This document shows positions 18,628 through 25,188 of a DNA stretch of 64,000 bases, piece after piece (position 1 is the first letter of the stretch; each line of letters begins with the position of its first letter). The notes below the pieces were generated by a model. That model had not been told where the DNA came from. It was given only the letters and a program-made list of their open reading frames with translations, and did not search any database. Source of the stretch: Lachnospiraceae bacterium AC2012 (lineage in GTDB: Bacteria > Bacillota > Clostridia > Lachnospirales > Lachnospiraceae); assembly GCA_000702525.1 (NCBI GenBank), contig JNIN01000001.1, positions 186,001-250,000 on the forward strand. The letters are read 5' to 3'. A program made the position numbers and the translations under genes.

Positions 18628-18947
18628 AGTACAGAAAATTCAGGTGGGGGAATACTGTGCGCAGGAAGAAAAGCTTGACAGTACAGTAAATTTAGATGGA
18701 GGAATACTGTGCGCAGGAAGAAAAGCTTGACAGTACAGTAAATTTAGATGGAGAAATACTGTGCGCAGGAAGAAAAGCTTGATAGTACAGAAAATTCAGA
18801 GGGAGAAATACTGTGCGTAGGAAGAAAAGCTTGATAGTACAGAAAATTCAGGTGGAGGAATACTGCACGCAGGAAGAAAAGCTTGATAGTACAGAAAAAT
18901 CAGGTGGAGGAATACTGTACGTAGGAAGAAAGAGTTGTTAGTACAGT
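18628..18947 (+). repeat. Minisatellite: six tandem 52-bp repeats plus a partial seventh
   Basis: Units start at 18628, 18680, 18732, 18784, 18836 and 18888, exactly 52 bp apart, with the opening AGTACAG recurring at 18940. Units share AGTACAG(A/T)AAAT near the start, GGAATACTGTGCGCAGGAAG in the middle and AAAAGCTTGA(C/T) at the end, with a few substitutions each and no indels. Each unit contains GTACAG and CTGTGC or CTGTAC facing each other about 20 nt apart, so every unit could fold. As 52 is not a multiple of three it is not a protein repeat. There are no unique spacers, so it is not CRISPR. The remaining 18467-18627 shows nothing recognisable. Confidence 0.93.
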
Positions 18948-18995
18948 AATACTAGTGAAAGAATGACCTATGGAAAAAGGTTGAGGAGGAATTAA

Positions 18996-19793
18996 ATGTC
19001 ATTAAAGGATGATTTAAAAAGAGAAAAAGAAAAGCTAGAGAGGGCTTATCAGATTGCGAGTAGAAGATTGGAAGACGTGCCGACGGGAACGTTGCAATGT
19101 TCTGTATCGAAAAAACATATAGATTTTTTTCATTGTGAAGAGATAAATCATAAATTGGAGAAGCGCTATCTACGCCGTGATGAAAGGGAACTTATTTGTG
19201 CATTGGCACAAAAGGAATATGATTTGAAGATTCAAAAGATTACAGGAAAACAATTGAAATTATTATATAAATTAGAGAGAAGTATGGAAAATGCTTCTTT
19301 GGAAGATTTGTTACAGGAGTTACATCCGGCAAAGAGGGGGATTGTTGTGCCTGTTGAACTGACAAGTGAAGAGAAATTAAAAATATGGTATGAGAAGGAA
19401 TACATAAGAAAAGAAATAGCGATAAATGATCCTAAGTTCCAAACAAAAAAAGGGGAATATGTCCGGTCAAAATCTGAAAAGATTTTGGCAGATTGTTTTT
19501 ACGATCATGGGATATTATACAAATATGAGTGCCCACTGCTGTTGAATAATGGGTGGATAATATATCCGGATTTTACATTTTATAATCCGGAAAAAGAGCA
19601 GGAAATCTATTGGGAACATGATGGAATGATGGATGATGATAATTATTTAAAAAGTGCGCTGAAGAAAATGGATTCTTATATTAAAAATGATATCTATCCG
19701 GGTGATCGATTGATTTTGACTTTTGAGTCCAGAAATGTTCCGTTGGATAGTGTTGTGGTCGAGAAATTAATATCGAATTATCTTTTATCTTAA
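18996..19793 (+). CDS. Hypothetical protein with PD-(D/E)XK-like nuclease C-terminal domain
   Basis: 265 residues. The N-terminal half is charged and probably helical (coiled coil at about 1-30). The C-terminal part, about 150-265, looks like a restriction-endonuclease-like fold: VRSKSEKILADCFYDHGI (helix with Glu), then IIYPDFTFYN (Asp) and IYWEHDGMMDDDNY, where the second acidic residue is followed by His instead of Lys. Similar proteins are seen in clostridia as standalone hypotheticals, often with the YWEH pattern. A clear ribosome-binding site (TTGAGGAGGAATTAA) sets the start. It directly follows the 52-bp repeat array and is AT-richer than the core genes. Nuclease activity is an inference; substrate unknown. 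Confidence 0.7.
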   Translation: MSLKDDLKREKEKLERAYQIASRRLEDVPTGTLQCSVSKKHIDFFHCEEINHKLEKRYLRRDERELICALAQKEYDLKIQKITGKQLKLLYKLERSMENASLEDLLQELHPAKRGIVVPVELTSEEKLKIWYEKEYIRKEIAINDPKFQTKKGEYVRSKSEKILADCFYDHGILYKYECPLLLNNGWIIYPDFTFYNPEKEQEIYWEHDGMMDDDNYLKSALKKMDSYIKNDIYPGDRLILTFESRNVPLDSVVVEKLISNYLLS

Positions 19794-19883
19794 ATTTTGC
19801 TATTCACACAATTTATGATAGTCTTAAGAGGTATTAAAGTATCAAAAAAGTGGGGATTTATATAGAAAAAGAGGATAGGAAAT

Positions 19884-20666
19884 ATGATTTCTAAAGTTTT
19901 ACTGGGAGTGTTAATCCCGTTTATTGGTACAACCTTAGGTGCAGCGAATGTTTTCTTTATGAAAGAAAATATCAGTCTAAAAACCGAGCGTATGCTGCAG
20001 GGGTTTGCAGCAGGCGTTATGATTGCGGCATCCGTTTGGAGTTTGATCATACCGGCTATGGAGCAAGAAGTAGAAATGGGTCATCTTGCATTTATTCCTG
20101 CAACGGTGGGTATATGGATAGGTATGGGATTTTTGATGTTTTTAGATCATGTGATTCCACATTTACATCTGAATAGTGAAGAAGCTGAGGGTCCGCATAC
20201 CAAATTGCAAAAGACAACAATGATGGTTCTTGCAGTGACGCTGCATAATATTCCGGAAGGGATGGCAGTAGGTGTCGTATTGGCAGGATGGCTATCTGGA
20301 AATACGGGAATCACAATGGGTGGCGCATTTGCATTGGCGATTGGTATCGCGATTCAAAATTATCCAGAAGGGGCGATTATTTCGATGCCCTTATATTCGG
20401 AAGGGAAGACAAAGGGATATTCCTTCCTTGGTGGCTTTTTATCAGGATTGGTTGAGCCAATAGGAGCTGTGGTTACGATTTTATTATCCAGCGTGATGGT
20501 TCCTGTTCTTCCCTATTTACTTGGGTTTGCAGCGGGCGCGATGATTTATGTTGTCGTGGAGGAATTGATTCCCGAGATGGCTTCCGGAGAGCACAGCCAT
20601 TTTGCGGTTGTGATGTTTGCCGTTGGATTTACTTTGATGATGGCACTTGATACGGCACTGGGGTAA
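19884..20666 (+). CDS. ZIP family metal transporter (zinc/iron permease)
   Basis: 260-residue integral membrane protein with about eight hydrophobic segments. The metal-binding helix motifs HNIPEGMAVGVVL (helix IV) and NYPEGAIISMPLY (helix V) are diagnostic of the ZIP family, of the GufA/ZupT-like bacterial type. A His-containing loop (HVIPHLHLNSEEAEGPH) lies between helices III and IV as usual. Predicted role is uptake of Zn2+ or another divalent metal. A ribosome-binding site AGAGGATAGGAA precedes the ATG. It stands alone, followed within 5 bp by the remnant of an unrelated ABC-ATPase gene. Confidence 0.9.
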   Translation: MISKVLLGVLIPFIGTTLGAANVFFMKENISLKTERMLQGFAAGVMIAASVWSLIIPAMEQEVEMGHLAFIPATVGIWIGMGFLMFLDHVIPHLHLNSEEAEGPHTKLQKTTMMVLAVTLHNIPEGMAVGVVLAGWLSGNTGITMGGAFALAIGIAIQNYPEGAIISMPLYSEGKTKGYSFLGGFLSGLVEPIGAVVTILLSSVMVPVLPYLLGFAAGAMIYVVVEELIPEMASGEHSHFAVVMFAVGFTLMMALDTALG

Positions 20667-20670
20667 TCTG

Positions 20671-20802
20671 CTTTTGGATTTGAAATCTAGTGGGAAGACG
20701 ATTATACTGTCATCACATAATCAAGGGGATATAGAGAGACTTTGTGACAAAGTTTATGAGATTAACGAAGGAAAGCTAGTTAGGAGAAGAAAAAATGATT
20801 AA
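20671..20802 (+). pseudogene. C-terminal remnant of an ABC transporter ATP-binding protein
   Basis: Translating from 20671 gives LLDLKSSGKTIILSSHNQGD followed by IERLCDKVYEINEGKL and a basic end, stopping at 20802. This is the D-loop to H-loop end of an ABC ATPase (TIILSSH with the switch histidine, then DKVYEINEGKL), with no Walker A, signature or Walker B upstream. The last 8 nt overlap the start of the next gene. It is a fossil left by a deletion; the upstream ZIP gene may be joined to it by the same event. Confidence 0.8.
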
Positions 20803-21988
20803 CGAAACATACAAGAGGAGACTGGAAGCAAAATCTGTTATTCGAGAGTTGAGTGAATATGCAACCTCCCGAGGACAGGAAATTGGTTATGAGAATGTTT
20901 TTGATTATAGTCTTGGCAATCCATCCGTTCCATGTACGGAGGATTTTACAAATTCTGTAATTGAAATGTATGAACATATGGATCCGATGGATCTTCATGG
21001 CTATAGTCCGTCCTTAGGTAATACATCTGTGAGAGAAATCGTGGCAGATAGCTTGAAGAGAAGATTTGATATTCCATATGAGACGAAGCACATTTTTATG
21101 ACAAGTGGTGCAGCATCTGCGATTGCGCATGCGGTGCGACTTGTTACAAAGCCCGGGGATGAAGTTATCACATTTGCACCATTTTTCCCGGAATATATGC
21201 CTTATATTGGTGATGCGGGAGCGGTATTAAAGGTGGTACCTGCCAGAACGGAGGATTTTCAGATTCAGGAAGAAGCATTTCTAGAAATGTTAAATCCCAA
21301 TGTCCAGGCAGTTTTAATTAATACGCCGAATAACCCATCCGGTGTAGTTTATTCCGAGAAGACGCTAAAAAGACTTGCAGAGATTTTAAATCAGAAGCAA
21401 GAGGAATATGGTCATGAGATTTTCTTGATTTCGGATGAACCATATCGTGAGATTGCATTTGACGGGGTGGAAGTCCCATATCCGGCAAGATATTATGATA
21501 ATACTTTGACCTGTTATTCTTTTAGTAAGAGTCTTTCCCTTCCGGGGGAGAGAATCGGCTATATTGCGGTCAATCCAAAGGCTGTGGATGCAGATATTCT
21601 GGCGGTTATTTGCGGACAGATCAGTCGTGGAATTGGACATAACTGTCCAAGTTCGACATCGCAGCTTGGCATTGCAAAGGTAATTGATGAGACAAGCGAT
21701 TTGTCGGTATATGAAACCAATCGTAATTTGTTATATGATGCTTTGACAGAGCTTGGTTTTGAAGTAGTTCGCCCAGGGGGAACATTCTATATTTTCCCGA
21801 AAGCGTTGGAAGAGGATGCGGTTGCATTTTGTAATAAAGCGAAGAAATACGATTTGATTTTAGTGCCATCCGATAATTTTGGAGTGCCGGGTTATTTCCG
21901 AATGGCCTATTGTATCGATACAGAGAAAGTGAAACGAAGCATCCCTGTGTTGAAAAAATTCGTCGAGACGGAATATCCAAACCGTTAA
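20795..21988 (+). CDS. Pyridoxal-phosphate-dependent aminotransferase (class I/II)
   Basis: 397-residue fold-type I aminotransferase resembling aspartate/tyrosine aminotransferases. Motifs: YSLGNPSVP near the N-terminus, HGYSPSLGNTSVREIVA, MTSGAASAIAHAVRL (cofactor phosphate region), NTPNNPSGVVYS, ISDEPYREI, and SFSKSLSLPGERIGY with the PLP lysine. Substrate cannot be assigned from sequence. Its first codons overlap the ABC remnant by 8 nt, and AGTTAGGAGAAGAAAA supplies the ribosome-binding site. A TetR gene begins 22 bp downstream and may be co-transcribed. Confidence 0.88.
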   Translation: MINETYKRRLEAKSVIRELSEYATSRGQEIGYENVFDYSLGNPSVPCTEDFTNSVIEMYEHMDPMDLHGYSPSLGNTSVREIVADSLKRRFDIPYETKHIFMTSGAASAIAHAVRLVTKPGDEVITFAPFFPEYMPYIGDAGAVLKVVPARTEDFQIQEEAFLEMLNPNVQAVLINTPNNPSGVVYSEKTLKRLAEILNQKQEEYGHEIFLISDEPYREIAFDGVEVPYPARYYDNTLTCYSFSKSLSLPGERIGYIAVNPKAVDADILAVICGQISRGIGHNCPSSTSQLGIAKVIDETSDLSVYETNRNLLYDALTELGFEVVRPGGTFYIFPKALEEDAVAFCNKAKKYDLILVPSDNFGVPGYFRMAYCIDTEKVKRSIPVLKKFVETEYPNR

Positions 21989-22010
21989 GTAGAAAGAGTT
22001 TAGAGACATT

Positions 22011-22565
22011 ATGAAAACAGTAGACATAAAACAAAGACTCGCAGAAGCGATGAAGGAATGTATGCGAAGTACTTCGGTGGAAAATATTACCGTGAAGCAG
22101 ATTGTGGAAACGGCGGGCGTATCGCGTCAGACCTTTTATCGGAATTTCATGGATAAGTACGATTTGATTAATTGGTATTTCGATCGTTTGCTGGAACAGT
22201 CTTTTCAGGAAATGGGAGATGGCGAGACCATTCGCGAGGGATTGATTAAGAAATTTACGTATATCAGAGAAGAACGACTGTTTTTTACGACCGCTTTTCG
22301 CGTAGACGAGCAAAACAATCTAAAGGAACATGATTTTATTATGATTTATGAGTTCTATTGCCGTTTGATTCGCGAGAAGGTAGAAGAAGTGCCGGATGCA
22401 ATGACGCGAAAACTGTTGGAGATGTATTGCCGGTCATCTATCTATATGACAGTGCAATGGGTATTGAAAGGAATGAAAGAATCGGAAGAGGAGTTGGCGG
22501 ATCTTATGATTCTTGCCATGCCACAGAAGATTCATGAACTATACGTAGAACTTGGAATTCTATAG
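22011..22565 (+). CDS. TetR/AcrR family transcriptional regulator (DhaS-like)
   Basis: 184 residues. The N-terminal HTH is clear (SVENITVKQIVETAGVSRQTFYRNFMDKYDLINWYF), and the C-terminal part resembles the TetR_C_8 domain of DhaS-type regulators, with a typical SIYMTVQWVLKGMKESEEEL segment. It lies directly upstream of an iron-containing alcohol dehydrogenase on the same strand, with a strong hairpin and a palindrome between them, so local control of that dehydrogenase is the natural guess. Family is secure; the effector and target are inferred. Confidence 0.85.
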   Translation: MKTVDIKQRLAEAMKECMRSTSVENITVKQIVETAGVSRQTFYRNFMDKYDLINWYFDRLLEQSFQEMGDGETIREGLIKKFTYIREERLFFTTAFRVDEQNNLKEHDFIMIYEFYCRLIREKVEEVPDAMTRKLLEMYCRSSIYMTVQWVLKGMKESEEELADLMILAMPQKIHELYVELGIL

Positions 22566-22570
22566 ACTGT

Positions 22571-22609
22571 TAAAAGTTACACAATCGAGGATGTGTAACT
22601 TTTATTTTG
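22571..22609 (+). terminator. Terminator or hairpin after the TetR gene
   Basis: A 13-bp perfect stem (TAAAAGTTACACA at 22571-22583 with TGTGTAACTTTTA at 22592-22604) has an 8-nt loop and is followed by TTTTG. It is good as a terminator for the TetR gene. Confidence 0.8.
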
Positions 22610-22645
22610 CCCTTTAAAATGCTACGATAAGCCTGTGAGTTAAAT

Positions 22646-22662
22646 AACTGTGTAACGCAGTT
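22646..22662 (+). promoter_or_regulatory. Possible operator upstream of the alcohol dehydrogenase
   Basis: AACTG (22646-22650) and CAGTT (22658-22662) form a 5-7-5 inverted repeat, and the TGTAAC core also occurs in the preceding hairpin. Its position about 45 bp before the dehydrogenase start, directly after a TetR gene, suggests an operator, but the arms are short and this is weak evidence. Confidence 0.3.
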
Positions 22663-22706
22663 GTATTTCTTAAGGGTTAAGTTTTTTTAAAGGAGAGCGA
22701 TGTATT

Positions 22707-23858
22707 ATGGCAAACAGAATTTCACTTAATGGTACATCATACCATGGAGCTGGAGCAATCCAGGAAATCGTAAACGAAATTAACAATCATGGATTTAAGA
22801 AGGCATTTGTAGCATCTGATCCAGACCTTATCAAGTTTGGGGTAACTGCTAAGGTGACAGATCTTTTAGATGCAGCGAAGATTCCATATGAAATCTATTC
22901 TGATATTAAACCAAATCCAACCATTGCCAATGTGCAGAATGGTGTAGAAGCATTTAAGGCTTCTGGTGCAGACTGTATCGTAGCTATTGGTGGTGGATCT
23001 TCTATGGACACATCCAAGGCAATCGGTATTATTATTACCAATCCAGAATTTGCAGATGTTCGTTCCTTAGAAGGGGTAGCACCTACGAAGAATCCATGTG
23101 TTCCTATTATTGCCGTTCCAACAACAGCCGGAACAGCAGCAGAAGTAACGATTAACTATGTTATCACTGATGTGGAAAAAGAGAGAAAGTTCGTCTGCGT
23201 GGATACACATGATATGCCAATCGTAGCCGTTGTTGATCCAGAGATGATGTCTTCTATGCCAGCTGGTCTTACTGCAGCTACAGGTATGGATGCATTGACA
23301 CATGCGATTGAAGGATATACAACAAGAGCAGCTTGGGAGATGACAGATATGTTCCATCTCGAGGCAATCCGTCTCATTTCCAAGAATCTTCGCGGGGCAG
23401 TAAAGAATACAAAGGAAGGCCGTGAGGGAATGGCTCTTGGCCAGTATATTGCTGGTATGGGATTCTCTAATGTTGGTCTTGGCATTGACCATGCGATGGC
23501 GCATACATTATCTGCGCATTATGACACACCACATGGAGTTGCCTGTGCGATGTTCCTTCCAATCTCTATGGAATTCAACCGTGAATATACCGGCGAGAGA
23601 CTTCGTGAAGTAGCAAGAGCTATGGGCGTGGAAGGTGTAGATGAGATGTCACAGGAAGAATATCGTGATGCAGCAATTGAAGCGGTAAAGAAGCTTTCTG
23701 CAGATGTTGGAATTCCTACAACACTCGATAAGATTCGTGAAGAAGATTTAGATACCTTAGCAACCGATGCATTAAATGATGCATGTTATCCAGGTAACCC
23801 ACGCGAGGCTACAAAGGAGCAGGTTATTGAAATGTTCCGTATGCTGATGGTAAAATAA
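22707..23858 (+). CDS. Iron-containing alcohol dehydrogenase
   Basis: 383 residues, full length for the family (NAD(P)H-dependent group III alcohol dehydrogenases such as lactaldehyde, 1,3-propanediol and butanol dehydrogenases). The coenzyme motif VAIGGGSSMDTSKAIG lies at about residue 95, followed by VPTTAGTAAEVT. Metal ligands are visible in ATGMDALTHAIEGY (Asp, His), NVGLGIDHAMAHTLSAHYD and TPHGVACAMFLP. A strong ribosome-binding site (AAAGGAGAGCG) and high-usage codons suggest good expression. Fermentative aldehyde/alcohol interconversion is the likely role; the substrate is not determined. Probably controlled by the upstream TetR regulator. Confidence 0.92.
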   Translation: MANRISLNGTSYHGAGAIQEIVNEINNHGFKKAFVASDPDLIKFGVTAKVTDLLDAAKIPYEIYSDIKPNPTIANVQNGVEAFKASGADCIVAIGGGSSMDTSKAIGIIITNPEFADVRSLEGVAPTKNPCVPIIAVPTTAGTAAEVTINYVITDVEKERKFVCVDTHDMPIVAVVDPEMMSSMPAGLTAATGMDALTHAIEGYTTRAAWEMTDMFHLEAIRLISKNLRGAVKNTKEGREGMALGQYIAGMGFSNVGLGIDHAMAHTLSAHYDTPHGVACAMFLPISMEFNREYTGERLREVARAMGVEGVDEMSQEEYRDAAIEAVKKLSADVGIPTTLDKIREEDLDTLATDALNDACYPGNPREATKEQVIEMFRMLMVK

Positions 23859-23880
23859 AATCGTATAATAGATGATGATG

Positions 23881-23916
23881 AGAGACCTCTTTTATACAAA
23901 GGGGTCTCTTTTTTGT
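23881..23916 (+). terminator. Rho-independent terminator after alcohol dehydrogenase
   Basis: AGAGACCTCTT (23881-23891) pairs with AAGGGGTCTCT (23899-23909) over 11 bp with one G-U, followed by TTTTTTG. Confidence 0.9.
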
Positions 23917-23950
23917 TTCGGATTGAGAATGGTGGAAAAAGGAGATACAG

Positions 23951-24730
23951 ATGAATAAGAGATTTGGCATCAATGGTTTTACGTTGAAGATGCTGGCAGT
24001 CGTAACGATGTTAATCGATCATATCGGGGCAACCATTGTGGAGAGATATCTCTATGAGGGGTATTTGTATGGCGTTTATCTGGATGAGTCTCTATGGTAT
24101 CAGCTGGAAAAACTGGATTATATATTGCGGGCCATTGGAAGAATTGCATTTCCAATCTATTGCTATTTGATTGTAGAGGGCTTCCTGCATACGCGTTCGG
24201 TGAAGAAATATGTACTTCGTTTGTTTGGCTGTGCATTGCTTTCGGAGATTCCTTTTGATTTGGCATTTAATGAATCCTTGTTTTGGATGGATAGTAATAA
24301 TGTCTTCTGGACGTTGGCGCTTGGTTTGCTTGCAATTACGGGGATTGATTATGTCGATCAGAAGTATCCTCTGTATAACACGCAGATTAGATATGGAAAT
24401 CTTCGCCGTGTGATTCTTATGGCAGTGACATTTCTAGTGCCATGTGTTTTGGCATATGTTCTTCATACGGATTATAGTGTCGCCGGTGTTTTATGTATTG
24501 TGATTATGTATCTGGCCAGAAGGAATAAGATGCTTGCGGTGGGACTTGGCGTGTTGGAACTGGGGCTTACCTGTAGTGAATTGGAGTTTTTTGCATTCGT
24601 GATTTTGATTCCGGTGTATTTCTATAATGGAAAACAGGGGCCGAAGGCAAAATGGTTCTTCTATTTATTTTATCCAGTGCATCTGTTGATTTTGTCTGGA
24701 ATATGCTATGGGCTTGGACTTGGAATATAG
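23951..24730 (+). CDS. TraX family integral membrane protein
   Basis: 259 residues with seven or eight hydrophobic segments. The N-terminus, GFTLKMLAVVTMLIDHIGAT, is the diagnostic start of the TraX family (named after the F-plasmid protein required for acetylation of pilin). It also contains the RIAFPIYCYLIVEGFLHTRS motif after the first loop. Chromosomal copies are common in Lachnospiraceae; their substrate is unknown, with acyl transfer across the membrane a plausible role. It is a single-gene unit between two terminators. Confidence 0.85.
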   Translation: MNKRFGINGFTLKMLAVVTMLIDHIGATIVERYLYEGYLYGVYLDESLWYQLEKLDYILRAIGRIAFPIYCYLIVEGFLHTRSVKKYVLRLFGCALLSEIPFDLAFNESLFWMDSNNVFWTLALGLLAITGIDYVDQKYPLYNTQIRYGNLRRVILMAVTFLVPCVLAYVLHTDYSVAGVLCIVIMYLARRNKMLAVGLGVLELGLTCSELEFFAFVILIPVYFYNGKQGPKAKWFFYLFYPVHLLILSGICYGLGLGI

Positions 24731-24740
24731 AATTTTTATC

Positions 24741-24787
24741 TACCAGTTTGGTTTTGTAGAGATACAGAAGCAAGCTGGTATTTTTTG
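24741..24787 (+). terminator. Terminator after traX-like gene
   Basis: TACCAGTTTG (24741-24750) pairs with CAAGCTGGTA (24771-24780), one G-U, followed by TTTTTTG. It ends 3 bp before the -35 box of the copper promoter. Confidence 0.85.
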
Positions 24788-24789
24788 TC

Positions 24790-24849
24790 TTGAATTATAC
24801 CCCTGGTGGGTATATAATGCGATTAGAAATGATACCCCTCGGGGGTATA
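24790..24849 (+). promoter_or_regulatory. Copper-operon promoter with two CsoR-type operators
   Basis: TTGAAT (24790-24795), a 17-bp spacer and TATAAT (24813-24818) make a near-consensus promoter. Two GC-centred palindromes of the CsoR type (TACCCC...GGGGTA) are present: 24796-24814 (TATACCCCTGGTGGGTATA), which fills the spacer, and 24832-24849 (ATACCCCTCGGGGGTATA), which sits over the transcript start. Their centres are about 35 bp apart. The arrangement indicates repression by CsoR and release by Cu(I). Confidence 0.9.
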
Positions 24850-24864
24850 AAAGAGGTAGAAGAT

Positions 24865-25176
24865 ATGAAAGAAGAAAAGGAAAAATGCTGCTGTACGGGG
24901 AAAACAAAGAAGCGTACCGAGCAGGAATACAAGGATCTCTGTAATCGCTTGTCTCGGATCGAAGGACAGGTGCGAGGTGTGAAGAAGATGGTAGAGGAAG
25001 ATGCCTATTGTATTGATATATTGATGCAGGTGTCTGCTATTACTTCAGCATTGAATAGTTTTAATAAGGTGCTTATGGCAAATCATATTAAGAGCTGTGT
25101 GAAAGAGAATGTACAGAACGGCAATGAGGAAATCATTGATGAACTGGTACAGACCATGCAGAAATTGATGAAGTAA
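24865..25176 (+). CDS. csoR: CsoR family copper-sensing transcriptional repressor
   Basis: All-helical DUF156 repressor that leaves DNA when it binds Cu(I). From the ATG at 24865 it has 103 residues; an earlier in-frame start at 24790 would translate through both operators and is rejected. The Cu(I) ligand triad is intact: Cys49 (EEDAYCIDI), His74 and Cys78 (NHIKSCVKE). The segment RLSRIEGQVRGVKKMVEE is the family signature. An extra N-terminal CCC cluster (EKCCCTGKT) is unusual. The stop is 12 bp before copA and two matching palindromes lie upstream, so self-regulation of a csoR-copA operon is well supported. Confidence 0.93.
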   Translation: MKEEKEKCCCTGKTKKRTEQEYKDLCNRLSRIEGQVRGVKKMVEEDAYCIDILMQVSAITSALNSFNKVLMANHIKSCVKENVQNGNEEIIDELVQTMQKLMK

Positions 25177-25188
25177 TGGGAGGAATTA

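Noticed and set aside
18628..18947. CRISPR array
   Set aside because: The 52-bp units abut one another with no unique spacers and no cas genes are nearby; it is a plain tandem repeat.
21621..22313. 230-codon minus-strand ORF across the aminotransferase/TetR junction
   Set aside because: It covers two well-supported plus-strand genes, and its composition is that of a reverse complement of coding sequence.
24790..24864. Longer N-terminus for CsoR
   Set aside because: It would begin inside the promoter and translate through both operator palindromes.
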